Positions 1 to 9,169 of a DNA stretch of 64,000 bases are shown in pieces. Made by a program: the position numbers and the translations under genes. Positions within the stretch are counted from its first letter, which is position 1. Each line of letters starts with the position of its first letter. Below the pieces are notes generated by a model, which saw nothing but the letters and a program-made list of their open reading frames with translations, did not search any database and was not told where the DNA came from. This DNA comes from Salinibacterium sp. NG253 (GTDB lineage Bacteria > Actinomycetota > Actinomycetes > Actinomycetales > Microbacteriaceae): the NCBI RefSeq assembly GCF_015864945.1, contig NZ_JADYWF010000001.1, positions 186,378 through 250,377 of the forward strand, in the 5' to 3' direction.

Positions 1-332
1 GTGCGCAGATACTGACCGCCGAGGGCACAAAGCAGGCCGCAATTCTCGAAGCGGAAGGTTCGCGCCAAGCAGCGATCCTTGAGGCTGAGGGTGAAGCTAA
101 GGCTGCTGTTCTCCGTGCTGATGGTGAAGCTGCTGCGATCAAGACTGTCTTCGCTGCGATTCATGAGGGCGACCCAGACCCGAAGTTGCTGGCGTACGAG
201 TACCTCCAGACGCTGCCTAAGATTGCAGAAGGTGATTCCAACAAGATGTGGATTATCCCGTCTGAACTGACGGAAGCGCTCAAGGGCATTGGTGAAGGAT
301 TCTTTAGTGGCAAAGGACCAGTCGCGCGTTAG
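1..332 (+). CDS. SPFH/stomatin-like protein, C-terminal part
   Basis: The reading frame enters from the left edge (first full codon at base 3) and gives 109 residues. It contains repeated Ala/Glu-rich units of the type AILEAEG and EAKAAVLRADGEA, which form the coiled-coil C-terminal half of SPFH/stomatin/band-7 proteins, followed by the usual ending (YLQTLPKIAEGDSNKMWIIPSEL). Such proteins form oligomeric scaffolds on the cytoplasmic membrane; the N-terminal membrane anchor and SPFH domain lie outside the window. The last bases overlap the start of the next gene, so the two are probably co-transcribed. Confidence 0.85.
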   Translation, partial: AQILTAEGTKQAAILEAEGSRQAAILEAEGEAKAAVLRADGEAAAIKTVFAAIHEGDPDPKLLAYEYLQTLPKIAEGDSNKMWIIPSELTEALKGIGEGFFSGKGPVAR

Positions 333-1089
333 CGCCAACTCGTCATTCCTCTCCCCCGCACGTCCCCGTGTGCTTGCGCACCGGGGGCTTGCGGTGGAAG
401 CACCCGAGAACACGCTCCTCGCGTTCGCGAAAGCTGTCGCGGCGGGTGCGCAATACATCGAGACGGATGTTCACGTCAGTCTCGACGGTGTAGCGGTGGT
501 CGCTCACGACCCGAGTCTCACTCGCGTCGCCGGCCGGAACATCATGGTCGATCAGCTCACGATGACAGAGTTGCGGCGAATTGATCTGGGCGAGGGCCAA
601 GGCTTCTGCTCGTTGGGAGAGGCTCTTGATGCCTTTCCCGAGACTCGCTTCAATATCGACGTCAAAAACAAAGGTGCGGTGCTGCCGACCGCGCGCGCGA
701 TCCGCGACATTCACGCAATTGATCGGGTGCTCGTGACCTCATTCGATGAAGCCCGCCGTGCCGCCACAGTCGAACAATTGCCAGGAGTGGCGAGTTCGGC
801 ATCCGCTCGACGTTTCATTCTGGCGCTACTCAGCGCCAAGACCGGAATTTCGCCTGCCGTTCGCCGTGCCCTCAGCGGACTGGTTGCCATCCAAGTACCC
901 GAGAAGGCACTAGGGTTGCGTGTGACCACTCAGCGGATGATCGACCGCGTGCACACTCTCGGACTCGAGATGCACGTCTGGACGATCAATGAACCGCAGC
1001 GAATGCGTCACCTGCTTGACCTCGGTATCGATGGAATCGTCACCGATCGAGCAGACCTCGCCCTCGAAGTTGTGAAATCGCGCGCCTGA
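307..1089 (+). CDS. Glycerophosphodiester phosphodiesterase
   Basis: A 260-residue protein with the GDPD signature: HRG near residue 25, ENTLLAF near 34-40, the metal-binding IETDV (51-55), and DG..VVAHDP (60-69). This family hydrolyses glycerophosphodiesters to glycerol-3-phosphate and an alcohol in a TIM barrel. No signal peptide is visible, so a cytoplasmic enzyme is likely. I chose the GTG at 307 because GAAGGA lies seven bases upstream; an in-frame TTG at 289 is possible but lacks a site. The start lies inside the end of the SPFH gene (26-base overlap). Confidence 0.88.
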   Translation: MAKDQSRVSANSSFLSPARPRVLAHRGLAVEAPENTLLAFAKAVAAGAQYIETDVHVSLDGVAVVAHDPSLTRVAGRNIMVDQLTMTELRRIDLGEGQGFCSLGEALDAFPETRFNIDVKNKGAVLPTARAIRDIHAIDRVLVTSFDEARRAATVEQLPGVASSASARRFILALLSAKTGISPAVRRALSGLVAIQVPEKALGLRVTTQRMIDRVHTLGLEMHVWTINEPQRMRHLLDLGIDGIVTDRADLALEVVKSRA

Positions 1090-1233
1090 TCAAGGCAGCG
1101 CACACTCCACTTCTGGGCAGCGAAAATGTTGGCAAATGCTGACAAGTCGCTGTGAACAGTGCGCCCTTGGAAGCATACGTTCAGCAAGAGGGTTTATTAC
1201 TTGTAGAAACCGCGAATTGAAGGAGGCCACACG

Positions 1234-1599
1234 ATGGCAGATCGCAGCTTGCGCGGCATGAGACTTGGTACCCAGAGCTTACAGAGCGAAGAGGGTGTCG
1301 AGTTTTCCCCGCGGAAAAAGAGCGTATACAAGGCGGCCGACGGCACCACATTTGAAGTGATGTTTTCGTCTGACGCCGAAGTTCCCCAGCAGTGGCTCGA
1401 CGCCAAGACGGGTCACGAAGGAACACTCCTCGATGACAACGGCGAGCTGGTAGAACTCGATGAGGTCGACGTGAAGGTTCCCCGTAGCCACTGGGACATG
1501 CTTCTCGAACGTCGCACCCGCCCCGAATTAGAAGAACTTCTCCAAGAGCGTCTCGACTTCTTGCGTGCCCGTCGCGGCCAGCAGAAGATCGGCGCCTAA
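1234..1599 (+). CDS. rbpA: RNA polymerase-binding protein RbpA
   Basis: A 121-residue protein that aligns with actinobacterial RbpA: N-terminal MADRSLRGMRLGTQS, a central RbpA core domain, then PRSHWDMLLERR and the C-terminal sigma-interaction helix (ELEELLQERLDFLRARR). RbpA binds the principal sigma factor and RNA polymerase and stabilises open promoter complexes. The core has no cysteines, so this copy cannot bind zinc as the Streptomyces protein does. The ribosome-binding site GAAGGAGG lies close upstream. It converges with the Ppm1 gene with no spacer at all: the two stop codons abut at 1599/1600. Confidence 0.95.
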   Translation: MADRSLRGMRLGTQSLQSEEGVEFSPRKKSVYKAADGTTFEVMFSSDAEVPQQWLDAKTGHEGTLLDDNGELVELDEVDVKVPRSHWDMLLERRTRPELEELLQERLDFLRARRGQQKIGA

Positions 1600-2325
1600 C
1601 TAACGACGTACTGTCTTCAGGGTCGCCGCTATTCCCCAGCCGGTGACCCTGAGCAGTGCCTCTGCAACAATTCCTGCATGCATTTTTGATCGGCCTGTTG
1701 AGCGCTCAACGAATGTGATCGGATGCTCCGCCACTCGGTAGCCCGCACGTTCCAAGTTCCACGCCATTTCTACTTGAAAGCAGTAGCCCTGCGACGAGAC
1801 GCCGTCGAGGCCTAGCTCTCGCAGCGCGCTCGCGCGAAACACTCTGAACCCTGCCGTGATGTCCCGGATGTCGGAGTGCAGCACCGTGCGGGCGTAGGCG
1901 TTTCCCATTTGCGAGATGGTGTGCCGAAACCATGGCCAGTTCTTGACGGAACCGCCGGGTACCCAGCGGGAACCGATGACAAGATCGTTGCCTGCTTTGG
2001 CGAGAGCAATCATTGCCGGAAGATCAGACGGGTCATGGGAACCATCGGCGTCTATCTCCGCGATGTAGTCATAACCGCGCTCAAGGGCCAGCGCAAAGCC
2101 GGCGAGGTAGGCCTTGCCGAGTCCCTCTTTCTTGGCACGGTGCAGCACAGTGATGCCCGGATCGGCGGCGGCGAGTTCTTCAGCCCGCTCCCCCGTGCCA
2201 TCGGGGCTGGAATCATCGACCACGAGCACGTGGGCTCGTGGCACTGCTTGCCGGAGCCGACCAACGATCGAGGAGATGTTCTCGATCTCGTTATAGGTCG
2301 GGACGACCACGACGACGTTAGGCAT
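1600..2325 (-). CDS. ppm1: Polyprenol monophosphomannose synthase (GT2 family)
   Basis: A 241-residue GT2 glycosyltransferase. The N-terminus has the dolichyl-phosphate-mannose synthase pattern VVPTYNEIENI, then VVDDSSPDGTG and the metal/nucleotide-sugar motif EIDADGSHDP near residues 92-101; there is no C-terminal membrane domain. It transfers mannose from GDP-mannose to polyprenyl phosphate to make the lipid-linked donor used for lipoglycans and protein mannosylation. The ATG at 2325 has GGAG six bases upstream and overlaps the end of lnt by eight bases. In Mycobacterium tuberculosis Ppm1 is fused to Lnt; here the two are separate but coupled genes. Confidence 0.9.
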   Translation of the reverse strand: MPNVVVVVPTYNEIENISSIVGRLRQAVPRAHVLVVDDSSPDGTGERAEELAAADPGITVLHRAKKEGLGKAYLAGFALALERGYDYIAEIDADGSHDPSDLPAMIALAKAGNDLVIGSRWVPGGSVKNWPWFRHTISQMGNAYARTVLHSDIRDITAGFRVFRASALRELGLDGVSSQGYCFQVEMAWNLERAGYRVAEHPITFVERSTGRSKMHAGIVAEALLRVTGWGIAATLKTVRR

Positions 2326-3883
2326 TTTTTCTCCGACCGGCAACTGCTGCGACGATGAGTGCGCCGAGTCCAATTCCTGACACGAGCCACTCAAGCTCGC
2401 GACCCCAGACAACCGCCGGAGTGATGCTGGTGGAGAGCGGCACGTCTTCAACCATGGTGGCCGCCGTGTACCACGGCACTTCAGCAATTGTGGTTCCATC
2501 GGGGGCGATGATGGCGCTCAACCCGACGGTCGAAATGTTCACGACACTACGGCCGAGTTCGAGTGCGCGGATGCGGGCCATCGCCAGCTGTTGGGCGCTC
2601 TCATCGGTGTGCCCAAAATCCGCGTTGTTGGAGGACGCGATGATGAGCTGAGCGCCCTCTTCGACGGACTCCGTAAGAATCTGGTCGTCGACGATGTCGA
2701 AACATATGTTGACGCCGAGAGTGACACCATTCACATCGAAGACCATATCGGTACTGCCGATCGAATAGTCGCGCCCAATGAGTCCGATGAGGTCGGGCGC
2801 AAACTGTTCCCAGATTTCGCGGTTGGGGACATATTCGCCAAAGGGAACGGGATGGCGCTTGTCGTAAATATCGACGACGCCCTCCCCCGGCATCCACAAC
2901 AACTGACTGTTGTAGATGTTTCCGTCACGCTCGGTGATGTCGCCGGAAATCAGCGGTGCGTTGGCGTTATCGACGACGTAGTCGAAGGCTGCTGCCGCGT
3001 AACTATTGCTCAGCGGCGAGAGATCGGTGCCGCCCTCGGGCCACACCACGAGATCGAGGTCTTGGCCGTAGAGCGGCTCGGTGGCGGTGAGTTGCGCCTG
3101 AAGCAGATCACCGCGGTCGCGCTCGTCGAAATAGGCCGCTTTTCCGTTGCCTTGGACGGCCCCGACGCGGAGTGTGCCATCGAGGGTCGCGTGCCATGTG
3201 GGCACGTTCACGAGGATCGCGAAAACAGCGACCGGCACGAAAGCAGTGCGCAGCGCCCGTGAGACGTGTTGAGCACGTGCATCCAAGGGAAGTTCGCGGT
3301 AGTGACGCCAGGTGTATTCGGCAGCGGCAAGCGAAAGCGCGACAACAAGAACCATCACAAAACTGACGCCGGAGACGCCGAGCCACGGGAAGAGGGCTGC
3401 CAGTGGGCTCTCCGATTGAGAAAGAGCCACGCGGCCCCAGGAGAAGCCGCCATAGGGCCACACGCTCATCCACGCTTCGCGCGCCGTCCAGAGGCCCGAA
3501 ACGACGACGGCGAGGCCCAGTGTTGCTCCCCATCCGGCTCCAAACGCGCGCGGCAACCAGCGATAGGCCAACGTGATTGCGAGCCCGCCGAGCGCGACGA
3601 ACAGCGACTCTAGAAATGAGAGTGCCAGCATCGGCACAGGGCCCAAAAAGAGAGATGCCCAAGAAATGTGCGTCAGATAGAACGCGAAACCGCCGAGGAA
3701 GCCGACGAGAAACGCCCCACGGGAGCTCCGGCCGCGAAGGGCGATGAGCACGAGCGCTATGCCGACAAAGGTCATCGGCCAGACGCTCTTGTCTGGGAAC
3801 CCTGCATCCAAAATAGGACCGGATGCCAGTGCAACCACAATTGCAGCCCAGAAGGGCAGCACAGCAACGGGTTTATCGGGCAT
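2318..3883 (-). CDS. lnt: Apolipoprotein N-acyltransferase
   Basis: A 521-residue protein with about seven predicted membrane segments in the first 230 residues, then a nitrilase-like periplasmic domain. The catalytic triad is visible: Glu283 (VVWPEGG), Lys342 (YDKRHPVPFGEY) and Cys394 (NICFDIV). Lnt N-acylates the N-terminal cysteine of lipoproteins. The ATG at 3883 was chosen because upstream sequence in frame looks non-coding and falls in the helicase gene. It sits 13 bases after the helicase stop and overlaps ppm1, so all three probably share a transcript. The FKBP gene upstream encodes one likely lipoprotein substrate. Confidence 0.9.
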   Translation of the reverse strand: MPDKPVAVLPFWAAIVVALASGPILDAGFPDKSVWPMTFVGIALVLIALRGRSSRGAFLVGFLGGFAFYLTHISWASLFLGPVPMLALSFLESLFVALGGLAITLAYRWLPRAFGAGWGATLGLAVVVSGLWTAREAWMSVWPYGGFSWGRVALSQSESPLAALFPWLGVSGVSFVMVLVVALSLAAAEYTWRHYRELPLDARAQHVSRALRTAFVPVAVFAILVNVPTWHATLDGTLRVGAVQGNGKAAYFDERDRGDLLQAQLTATEPLYGQDLDLVVWPEGGTDLSPLSNSYAAAAFDYVVDNANAPLISGDITERDGNIYNSQLLWMPGEGVVDIYDKRHPVPFGEYVPNREIWEQFAPDLIGLIGRDYSIGSTDMVFDVNGVTLGVNICFDIVDDQILTESVEEGAQLIIASSNNADFGHTDESAQQLAMARIRALELGRSVVNISTVGLSAIIAPDGTTIAEVPWYTAATMVEDVPLSTSITPAVVWGRELEWLVSGIGLGALIVAAVAGRRKNA

Positions 3884-3896
3884 CACGCGTTCGAGC

Positions 3897-6329
3897 CTAA
3901 GCGACAGAACTGTAGGCGACGATTCCGCGACGGATGCCGTCGAGCGCCTTGCGCGCGGTCGGACCGACATTGCCGTCAGCGACGACCGAGAGCTGGTCAA
4001 GAAGGTCGATAGTCTGCTTGGTGACGCGCACAAAGTCACCCGCAGCCATATCCGCTAGATCGAGCACGGAGTCAAGGTTGGCTCCATTCGCCCAGCGGTA
4101 CATAGCGAGCGCGAGCCCAGCCGCGAGCGGTTGGCTGCCAGGGAGACGGTTGTCACGCTCAAGATCGTCGAGCTCTGCCCACAGCGTTGTCGTCTTGTCG
4201 AACGCTTCACGGAAGGCACCGCGCGGAAGGTAACGATCGCTGAGGTCACCTTCGTCGCGGCGGGGCTCATATACCAGCGTCGTGGCCATGGCGGCCAAGG
4301 AGGGGGCGTCGAGGTCGTTCCAGAACCCGTGTCGCAGTGATTCGGCGACGAGGAGATCGCGTTCTCCATAGATGCGTCGCAGCGTGCGGCCGTAGGAGTT
4401 GATCGTCATCTCGCCGTTGGCTCCCGGCTCGATATAGCCGAGCTTGGTCAACACATCAGTGACGCGGTCGAAGATCTTGGCTACCGCTCCCGTGCGGTTC
4501 TGAATCTGGCGAGTGAGCTGATCCGTTTCGCGCTTCAAGCGCCACCAGCGTTCGGCCCAGCGTGCATGAGATTCGCGCTCCGGACACGCATGACACTCGT
4601 GTTTGCGCATCTGGCGACGCAAGTCCGCGAGCTTGCGCTGACGACGTTCGCGCTCGGCGCGGTGGGCGGCATCGTTCTTGGGCTGCGACTTCTTTTCAAG
4701 ATCATTGAGTTCGCGCCGGATGCGGGAGTACTCGCCAAAGTCGCCCAAGTGGCATTCCATTGACTTGGCGTAGCCGTCGAGCGAGTTCTTCTGCGAGCGA
4801 ACCTTGCGAGCCAAATCAACGACAGCGCGGTCGGCTTGGAATTGCGCGAAGCTCGATTCCAGAATCTCGCGAGTGTGTTCGCGACCGAACAGCTCGATGA
4901 GGTTCACCGCCATGTTGTAGGTCGGCTTGAAGCTCGAGTTCAACGGGTAGGTGCGGCGTGACGCGAGGGATGCCACAGCCTGCGGGTCTAGCCCGTCCAC
5001 CCACTGAATAACCGAGTGACCCTCGATGTCGATACCGCGGCGGCCGGCACGACCAGTGAGCTGGGTGTACTCCCCCGGGGTAATCGGAACGCGAGCCTCA
5101 CCATTGAACTTTTCAAGCTTTTCGAGCACAACGGTGCGGGCCGGCATATTGATACCGAGCGCGAGCGTCTCTGTCGCAAAAACAGCCTTGACAAGCTTCT
5201 TCTGGAAAAGTTCTTCGACAACCTCTTTGAAGGCGGGAAGAAGGCCAGCGTGATGGGCAGCAACGCCACGCTCGAGACCGCTGAGCCAATCCCAATAGCC
5301 GAGAACAGCCAGATCTTCATCAAGAAGCGTGCGGCAGCGAGCCTCCACGATCTCTCGAATCTCGTCGCGCTCCTCGGACGTCGTCAGGCGAACGCCAGCG
5401 CGCAAAACTTGATTCACCGCCTGATCACAGCCCATGCGACTGAAAATGAAGAAAATGGCTGGCACAAGATTCTTTGACGACAGCATTGCGACGACATCCG
5501 CGCGATCCATGCGGGATCGTGCCGGGCGACCGCCACGAGAGTCGTAGCGACTGCTCTTTCTACGATTGCCGACACTCTGGCTTCGACCGCCGAAGCGCGC
5601 CATCTGCGCGAGCTCTGGATTCACACGGTTTGTTGCGGCCAAGCCGGACGAATCGAAGAGGTCGATGAGCTTCGTGCCCACGAGCACATGCTGCTCCAGG
5701 GGCACTGGGCGGTCTTCTGAGACGATTACTTCCGTATCGCCCCGAACGGCCTGTAGCCAGTCACCAAACTCCTCAGCGTTCGACACAGTCGCGCTCAGCG
5801 AGACCATGTGAACATCCTCAGGCAAATGGATGATCACTTCTTCCCACACAGCGCCGCGGAAGCGATCGCCGAGGAAATGCACTTCATCCATCACGACCGT
5901 GCTGAGATTTTTGAGCAAGTCAGACTTGGCATACAGCATGTTGCGCAGCACTTCGGTGGTCATGACCACAATGCGCGCGCTCGCATTGACGTTCGTATCA
6001 CCGGTGAGCAGCCCTACGTTCTCGGGACCGTACTCGGCGACGAGCTCTTGAAATTTCTGATTGCTGAGCGCCTTCATGGGCGCGGTATAAAACACCTTCG
6101 GCCCATCGAGTTGCATGGCCCGGTAGATAGCGAACTCAGCGATGATCGTCTTGCCAGCACCGGTCGGTGCCGCGACGAGGACGCTCTTATCGTCTTCGAC
6201 AACCTGGCAGGCGGAGATCTGGAAATCGTCGAGATCAAAACGCTGGCCGGCGCGAAAAGCTTCGAGCACCGGGTAGCCCCGACGCTTCTTTGCCGCGGCG
6301 TACCGTTCGGCGGGAGACAGTTCAGTCAT
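3897..6329 (-). CDS. helY: Ski2/HelY-type DEAD/DEAH-box helicase
   Basis: An 810-residue superfamily 2 helicase. Motifs in order: Walker A AAPTGAGKT (53-61), DEVH, SAT (LSATVSNAEE), a helicase C domain with EKLEKFNGEARVPITPGEYTQLTGRAGRRG, and a long C-terminal part with the DSHCT-like region of the Mtr4/Ski2 group. A Cys-rich stretch (HECHACPERESHARW) lies in the C-terminal third. HelY of mycobacteria is the close relative and has the same neighbours (tatC, tatA, pafC, pafB). RNA helicase activity in RNA turnover is likely by family, but not shown by the sequence. Confidence 0.9.
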   Translation of the reverse strand: MTELSPAERYAAAKKRRGYPVLEAFRAGQRFDLDDFQISACQVVEDDKSVLVAAPTGAGKTIIAEFAIYRAMQLDGPKVFYTAPMKALSNQKFQELVAEYGPENVGLLTGDTNVNASARIVVMTTEVLRNMLYAKSDLLKNLSTVVMDEVHFLGDRFRGAVWEEVIIHLPEDVHMVSLSATVSNAEEFGDWLQAVRGDTEVIVSEDRPVPLEQHVLVGTKLIDLFDSSGLAATNRVNPELAQMARFGGRSQSVGNRRKSSRYDSRGGRPARSRMDRADVVAMLSSKNLVPAIFFIFSRMGCDQAVNQVLRAGVRLTTSEERDEIREIVEARCRTLLDEDLAVLGYWDWLSGLERGVAAHHAGLLPAFKEVVEELFQKKLVKAVFATETLALGINMPARTVVLEKLEKFNGEARVPITPGEYTQLTGRAGRRGIDIEGHSVIQWVDGLDPQAVASLASRRTYPLNSSFKPTYNMAVNLIELFGREHTREILESSFAQFQADRAVVDLARKVRSQKNSLDGYAKSMECHLGDFGEYSRIRRELNDLEKKSQPKNDAAHRAERERRQRKLADLRRQMRKHECHACPERESHARWAERWWRLKRETDQLTRQIQNRTGAVAKIFDRVTDVLTKLGYIEPGANGEMTINSYGRTLRRIYGERDLLVAESLRHGFWNDLDAPSLAAMATTLVYEPRRDEGDLSDRYLPRGAFREAFDKTTTLWAELDDLERDNRLPGSQPLAAGLALAMYRWANGANLDSVLDLADMAAGDFVRVTKQTIDLLDQLSVVADGNVGPTARKALDGIRRGIVAYSSVA

Positions 6330-6354
6330 TGACTACAGCCTAAACGGTGATTGC

Positions 6355-7158
6355 TTAGCCCTCTGCTCGCAACTCGGCGTCAACGGCGGCAGCTTTCTTG
6401 GCCGCACGTCGATCATGGAGCCACGCGATCAACGCGGCGATGAAGTAGAGAATGATCATCGGAATGGCAAGCAGGAACATTGAGATGACATCTGCTGCAG
6501 GAGTTGCGATGGCCGTGAAGATGCAGATCGTCAAAATGGCGACGCGCCAACCCTTAAGAATTGCACTCGCTGACAGCACCCCGACCAGATTAAGGAGCAC
6601 TACGAAAACGGGAAGCACGAAAGCGATGCCTACCGAAAGCAGCAGCTTCACGATGAAGTCGTAGTAGTACTTCGCGTTCAGATTAGAGAGATCTTGATCG
6701 CCTGCGAAGCCCAACATGAGAGTGATGATGTTGGGCATGACGTACCAGCCGGCGGCACAACCTGCGAGAAACAGCGGAATCGCGGTCGCTAAGAAGCCAA
6801 TTGCATATTGCTTTTCTTTGCGCACAAGGCCGGGAACCAAAAATGCCCAGACTTGGTACAGCCACACCGGGCTTGCAGCAACGATCGCCACCGTAAACGC
6901 GATCTGCATACGGATATCGAATGCTTGAGTGACCGCGTCGTAGTTCAGAGCAGCACCGCGGCCGGTTGAATCGGCGATGTTTGTGATCGGCGCGCGCAAG
7001 GCGTCAATAAAGAAATTCGCAAAGATGAATCCGGCAATAGCGGTCACGAGGATCGCGATCGCGGAAATGAATAACCGCTTCTTGAGCTCTATGAGGTGCG
7101 CGCCGAGTGACATCCGTTCTTCACTCTTGGAACGCCACCTCTCGGCGCGAACTGCCAT
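6355..7158 (-). CDS. tatC: Sec-independent protein translocase TatC
   Basis: A polytopic protein of up to 267 residues with six predicted membrane helices and TatC signatures (MSLGAHLIELKKRLF at the start, FE/QA-rich periplasmic loops, late conserved PAADVISMFLLAIPMIILY). TatC recognises twin-arginine signal peptides and assembles with TatA to export folded proteins. The start is uncertain: the ATG at 7158 follows tatA by five bases but has a weak ribosome-binding site, while the ATG at 7113 (MSLGAHL) matches the family start better and has GAAG upstream. It lies between tatA and helY on the same strand. Confidence 0.92.
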   Translation of the reverse strand: MAVRAERWRSKSEERMSLGAHLIELKKRLFISAIAILVTAIAGFIFANFFIDALRAPITNIADSTGRGAALNYDAVTQAFDIRMQIAFTVAIVAASPVWLYQVWAFLVPGLVRKEKQYAIGFLATAIPLFLAGCAAGWYVMPNIITLMLGFAGDQDLSNLNAKYYYDFIVKLLLSVGIAFVLPVFVVLLNLVGVLSASAILKGWRVAILTICIFTAIATPAADVISMFLLAIPMIILYFIAALIAWLHDRRAAKKAAAVDAELRAEG

Positions 7159-7163
7159 AGGGG

Positions 7164-7379
7164 TTAGGGCTTAGGAGGAGTGTCGCTGTTCGAATCCGCC
7201 GAAGTGTCGGCTGGAGAGTCGGAACTGTTCTCGTCCTTCATCGTCTTGACCTCGCTGCGGAAGATACGCATTGACTGGCCGAGACTGCGCGCAAGCCCAG
7301 GAAGTTTCGGTGCACCGAAGAGCAAGAGGATGACGACCAAGAGAATAACGAGGTGCCAACCGCTGAGATTGCCGAGCAT
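7164..7379 (-). CDS. tatA: Sec-independent protein translocase TatA
   Basis: A 71-residue protein starting MLGNLSGWHLVILLVVILLLFGAPKL, with one membrane helix, the conserved FGAPKLPGLARSLG hinge and an amphipathic helix, then an acidic, Ser/Asp-rich tail. This is the TatA/E type pore-forming subunit of the twin-arginine translocase. The ATG at 7379 has AAGGAAG upstream at good spacing; the in-frame extension to 7421 is arginine-rich and unlike TatA, so I left it out. Its stop is five bases before the annotated tatC start. Confidence 0.93.
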   Translation of the reverse strand: MLGNLSGWHLVILLVVILLLFGAPKLPGLARSLGQSMRIFRSEVKTMKDENSSDSPADTSADSNSDTPPKP

Positions 7380-7457
7380 GGAGAACTTCCTTAAGAATCG
7401 AAGGCTGCGTGGGCTAATCATACCTAGATTCGCCTAGATACGCTGAACAAGGAACAG

Positions 7458-7829
7458 TTAGTGGGCTGAGAAATCGCGGGGGGCAAACTCAACCGGAAAC
7501 CACCGCTGAGGCTGCTTTCCAAAGCCCACGAGCACATACTCTGAGCGACTGCGATGCTGAGGGTGGTAGAGCACAACCGCCGGTTTTGCGAGTAGTTGGG
7601 CATCGCCTGCGCTCACCAAGGACTTCACGGCAACGCGTTCGGTTCCCGCGTTGTCGGTGTAACGCACGGCAATGCGGGGAGCTCGCCGCCCGCGTCGATA
7701 CTCGCTACTGATACCCGCTGTCTGCGCGCCGGCCGTAAGCAAATACGCCCGGATAGTTCGGCGTCTCAACCAAGTGGCGAACCAGAGCAGTGCGACCAGA
7801 ATGAAGCCGACAGCGAAAACCCACCCCAC
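7458..7829 (-). CDS. Small membrane protein, DUF3592-like
   Basis: A 123-residue protein with one N-terminal membrane helix (residues 2-20), an arginine-rich stretch, and a soluble part resembling DUF3592 domains (PRIAVRYTDNAGTER, then VVLYHPQHRSRSEYVLVG). No enzymatic motif is visible. It follows the other small membrane protein directly, with no spacer, in the pafBC-tatAC run. The mycobacterial version of this locus has no gene at this place, so its role in Tat export or the Paf system is unknown. The family assignment is tentative. Confidence 0.7.
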   Translation of the reverse strand: MGWVFAVGFILVALLWFATWLRRRTIRAYLLTAGAQTAGISSEYRRGRRAPRIAVRYTDNAGTERVAVKSLVSAGDAQLLAKPAVVLYHPQHRSRSEYVLVGFGKQPQRWFPVEFAPRDFSAH

Positions 7830-8177
7830 CTACGACCACTCCTGAGGCCACTGCATTGCAGAAGCGTCGCGTGTGGTGATCGTCTTGCCCCGCGCGATTC
7901 GGCGTTCGTGCCGAGCGAGTTTCAGCTCAGCGCGATGGCGTTTCTGCGCTTCGTGGCGATCGCGAATCTCTGCCATCTCGGTGAGGATCGCGATCTGGGG
8001 CTTAGTGAGTTCTGCCGCTTCGACATCGAGCATCGACGTCTTGTCGACGACGTCCGAAAGATCCTTCATGAGCACCATTGACTTGCGGAACAGAACCCAG
8101 GCAATAACGCCAAGCATGACGATCAGGATGAGTACAAGACCCACCCAGATGAGCACCCAACCCCACCATGCAATCAT
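7830..8177 (-). CDS. Hypothetical membrane-anchored coiled-coil protein
   Basis: A 115-residue protein: an N-terminal membrane helix (MIAWWGWVLIWVGLVLILIV and on to about residue 30), then a charged helical region with heptad-like Leu/Ile spacing up to a basic His/Arg/Lys segment (EAQKRHRAELKLARHERRIARGK). I do not recognise a family. The start codon shares its A with the pafC stop (TGATG), which indicates translational coupling; a GTG three bases earlier is an alternative. It is likely part of the pafBC transcript. Confidence 0.7.
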   Translation of the reverse strand: MIAWWGWVLIWVGLVLILIVMLGVIAWVLFRKSMVLMKDLSDVVDKTSMLDVEAAELTKPQIAILTEMAEIRDRHEAQKRHRAELKLARHERRIARGKTITTRDASAMQWPQEWS

Positions 8178-9169
8178 CACAACGCCTGTCGCGGTTCTGC
8201 GTAGAGATCGGCGCCGGCTTGTGCCCAGCAGGCCACTGCGTGGCGTGCTTCGTCGGGAGCCACGACAGTCACGACTCCGGGAAGCCCGGCGATCAGTCGC
8301 TTGAGTCCGTGAAAATGAGGAACACGGACCACGGTGCGAACGCGATCATCCGCGGGAACAAGAATCGCGTCTTCGGGCACATAGTCGCCCAGCAGGCCGA
8401 TGGCGCTCCGAGCCACCTCAACGGTGACCTCGATGTCTTCGGCGGAGGTGTCGAACAGTGTTTCTGGCAGGTTCACGTCACCAGCGGTGTGGGTGATGGC
8501 CTCTGTCGTCATGGCCGGGTGGGAAATGCGGTCCATGCGGAACGTGCGCACATCCTCGCGTGAATGGCACCAGCCGCGCACGTACCAGTCTGCATCCACC
8601 GACTCAACCCGGAGCGGGTCAATCCGGCGACGTTCAGACTCGCCTCGTGAGTTGCGATAGTCAAACTCGATTTGGGTTCCCGCCGCAACTGACTCGCGGA
8701 TGAGGGCAAGCGTCTCATCGAGAGCGTTCGACTCCACCGCGACAGCCGTTGGCTGCGCAGACGCGCCCCGTGACAGCTTCGAGGTAAGAGTCGCGATAGC
8801 TGCACGGTCAGCATGCTCAGGCAGGCTCGAGAGGTATTGCAAACCCGCGATAAGGGCAGAAGCTTCGCGCGCAGAAAAACGCGGTGTGTCATCGATGGCG
8901 ACGAGGTGAGTCAACACGATTTGATCGTTGTCTTCGAAGTCATCCCACGCAATATCGAAAAGATCGCCAGCCTGATAGGTGGCGGTATCGCCGGGGATTC
9001 CGGAAACGGCGATGAGCCGCACAGCATCGCGAATCTGCTGCTCGGGCACGCCAAAGTGAAGAGCCGTTTCGGCGACACTGACGCGGTCACGGTCCATGAG
9101 GTACGGCACGAGAGCGAGCAAAAAGACCAGCTTGTCTTGAGCGCGCAGCGGTGGGATTTTCTTAGCCAT
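8177..9169 (-). CDS. pafC: WYL-domain transcriptional regulator PafC
   Basis: A 330-residue protein with an N-terminal helix-turn-helix region, a central WYL domain (ESVAAGTQIEFDYRNSRGESERRRIDPLRVESVDADWYVRGWCHSREDVRTFRMDRI spans the hallmark) and a WCX C-terminal extension. PafC forms a heterodimer with PafB and activates RecA/LexA-independent DNA-damage promoters in mycobacteria. It overlaps pafB by eight bases. Candidate target promoters for this activator occur at 46637, 56353 and perhaps 47967 in this window. Confidence 0.92.
   Translation of the reverse strand: MAKKIPPLRAQDKLVFLLALVPYLMDRDRVSVAETALHFGVPEQQIRDAVRLIAVSGIPGDTATYQAGDLFDIAWDDFEDNDQIVLTHLVAIDDTPRFSAREASALIAGLQYLSSLPEHADRAAIATLTSKLSRGASAQPTAVAVESNALDETLALIRESVAAGTQIEFDYRNSRGESERRRIDPLRVESVDADWYVRGWCHSREDVRTFRMDRISHPAMTTEAITHTAGDVNLPETLFDTSAEDIEVTVEVARSAIGLLGDYVPEDAILVPADDRVRTVVRVPHFHGLKRLIAGLPGVVTVVAPDEARHAVACWAQAGADLYAEPRQAL

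Noticed and set aside
343-714. Open frame of 123 codons on the minus strand
   Set aside because: It is the shadow of the glycerophosphodiesterase gene; the plus frame has a recognised family and a ribosome-binding site.
1138-1150. CTGACAA before rbpA as a minus-strand PafBC element
   Set aside because: No minus-strand gene begins downstream of it and no -10 is found at the right distance.
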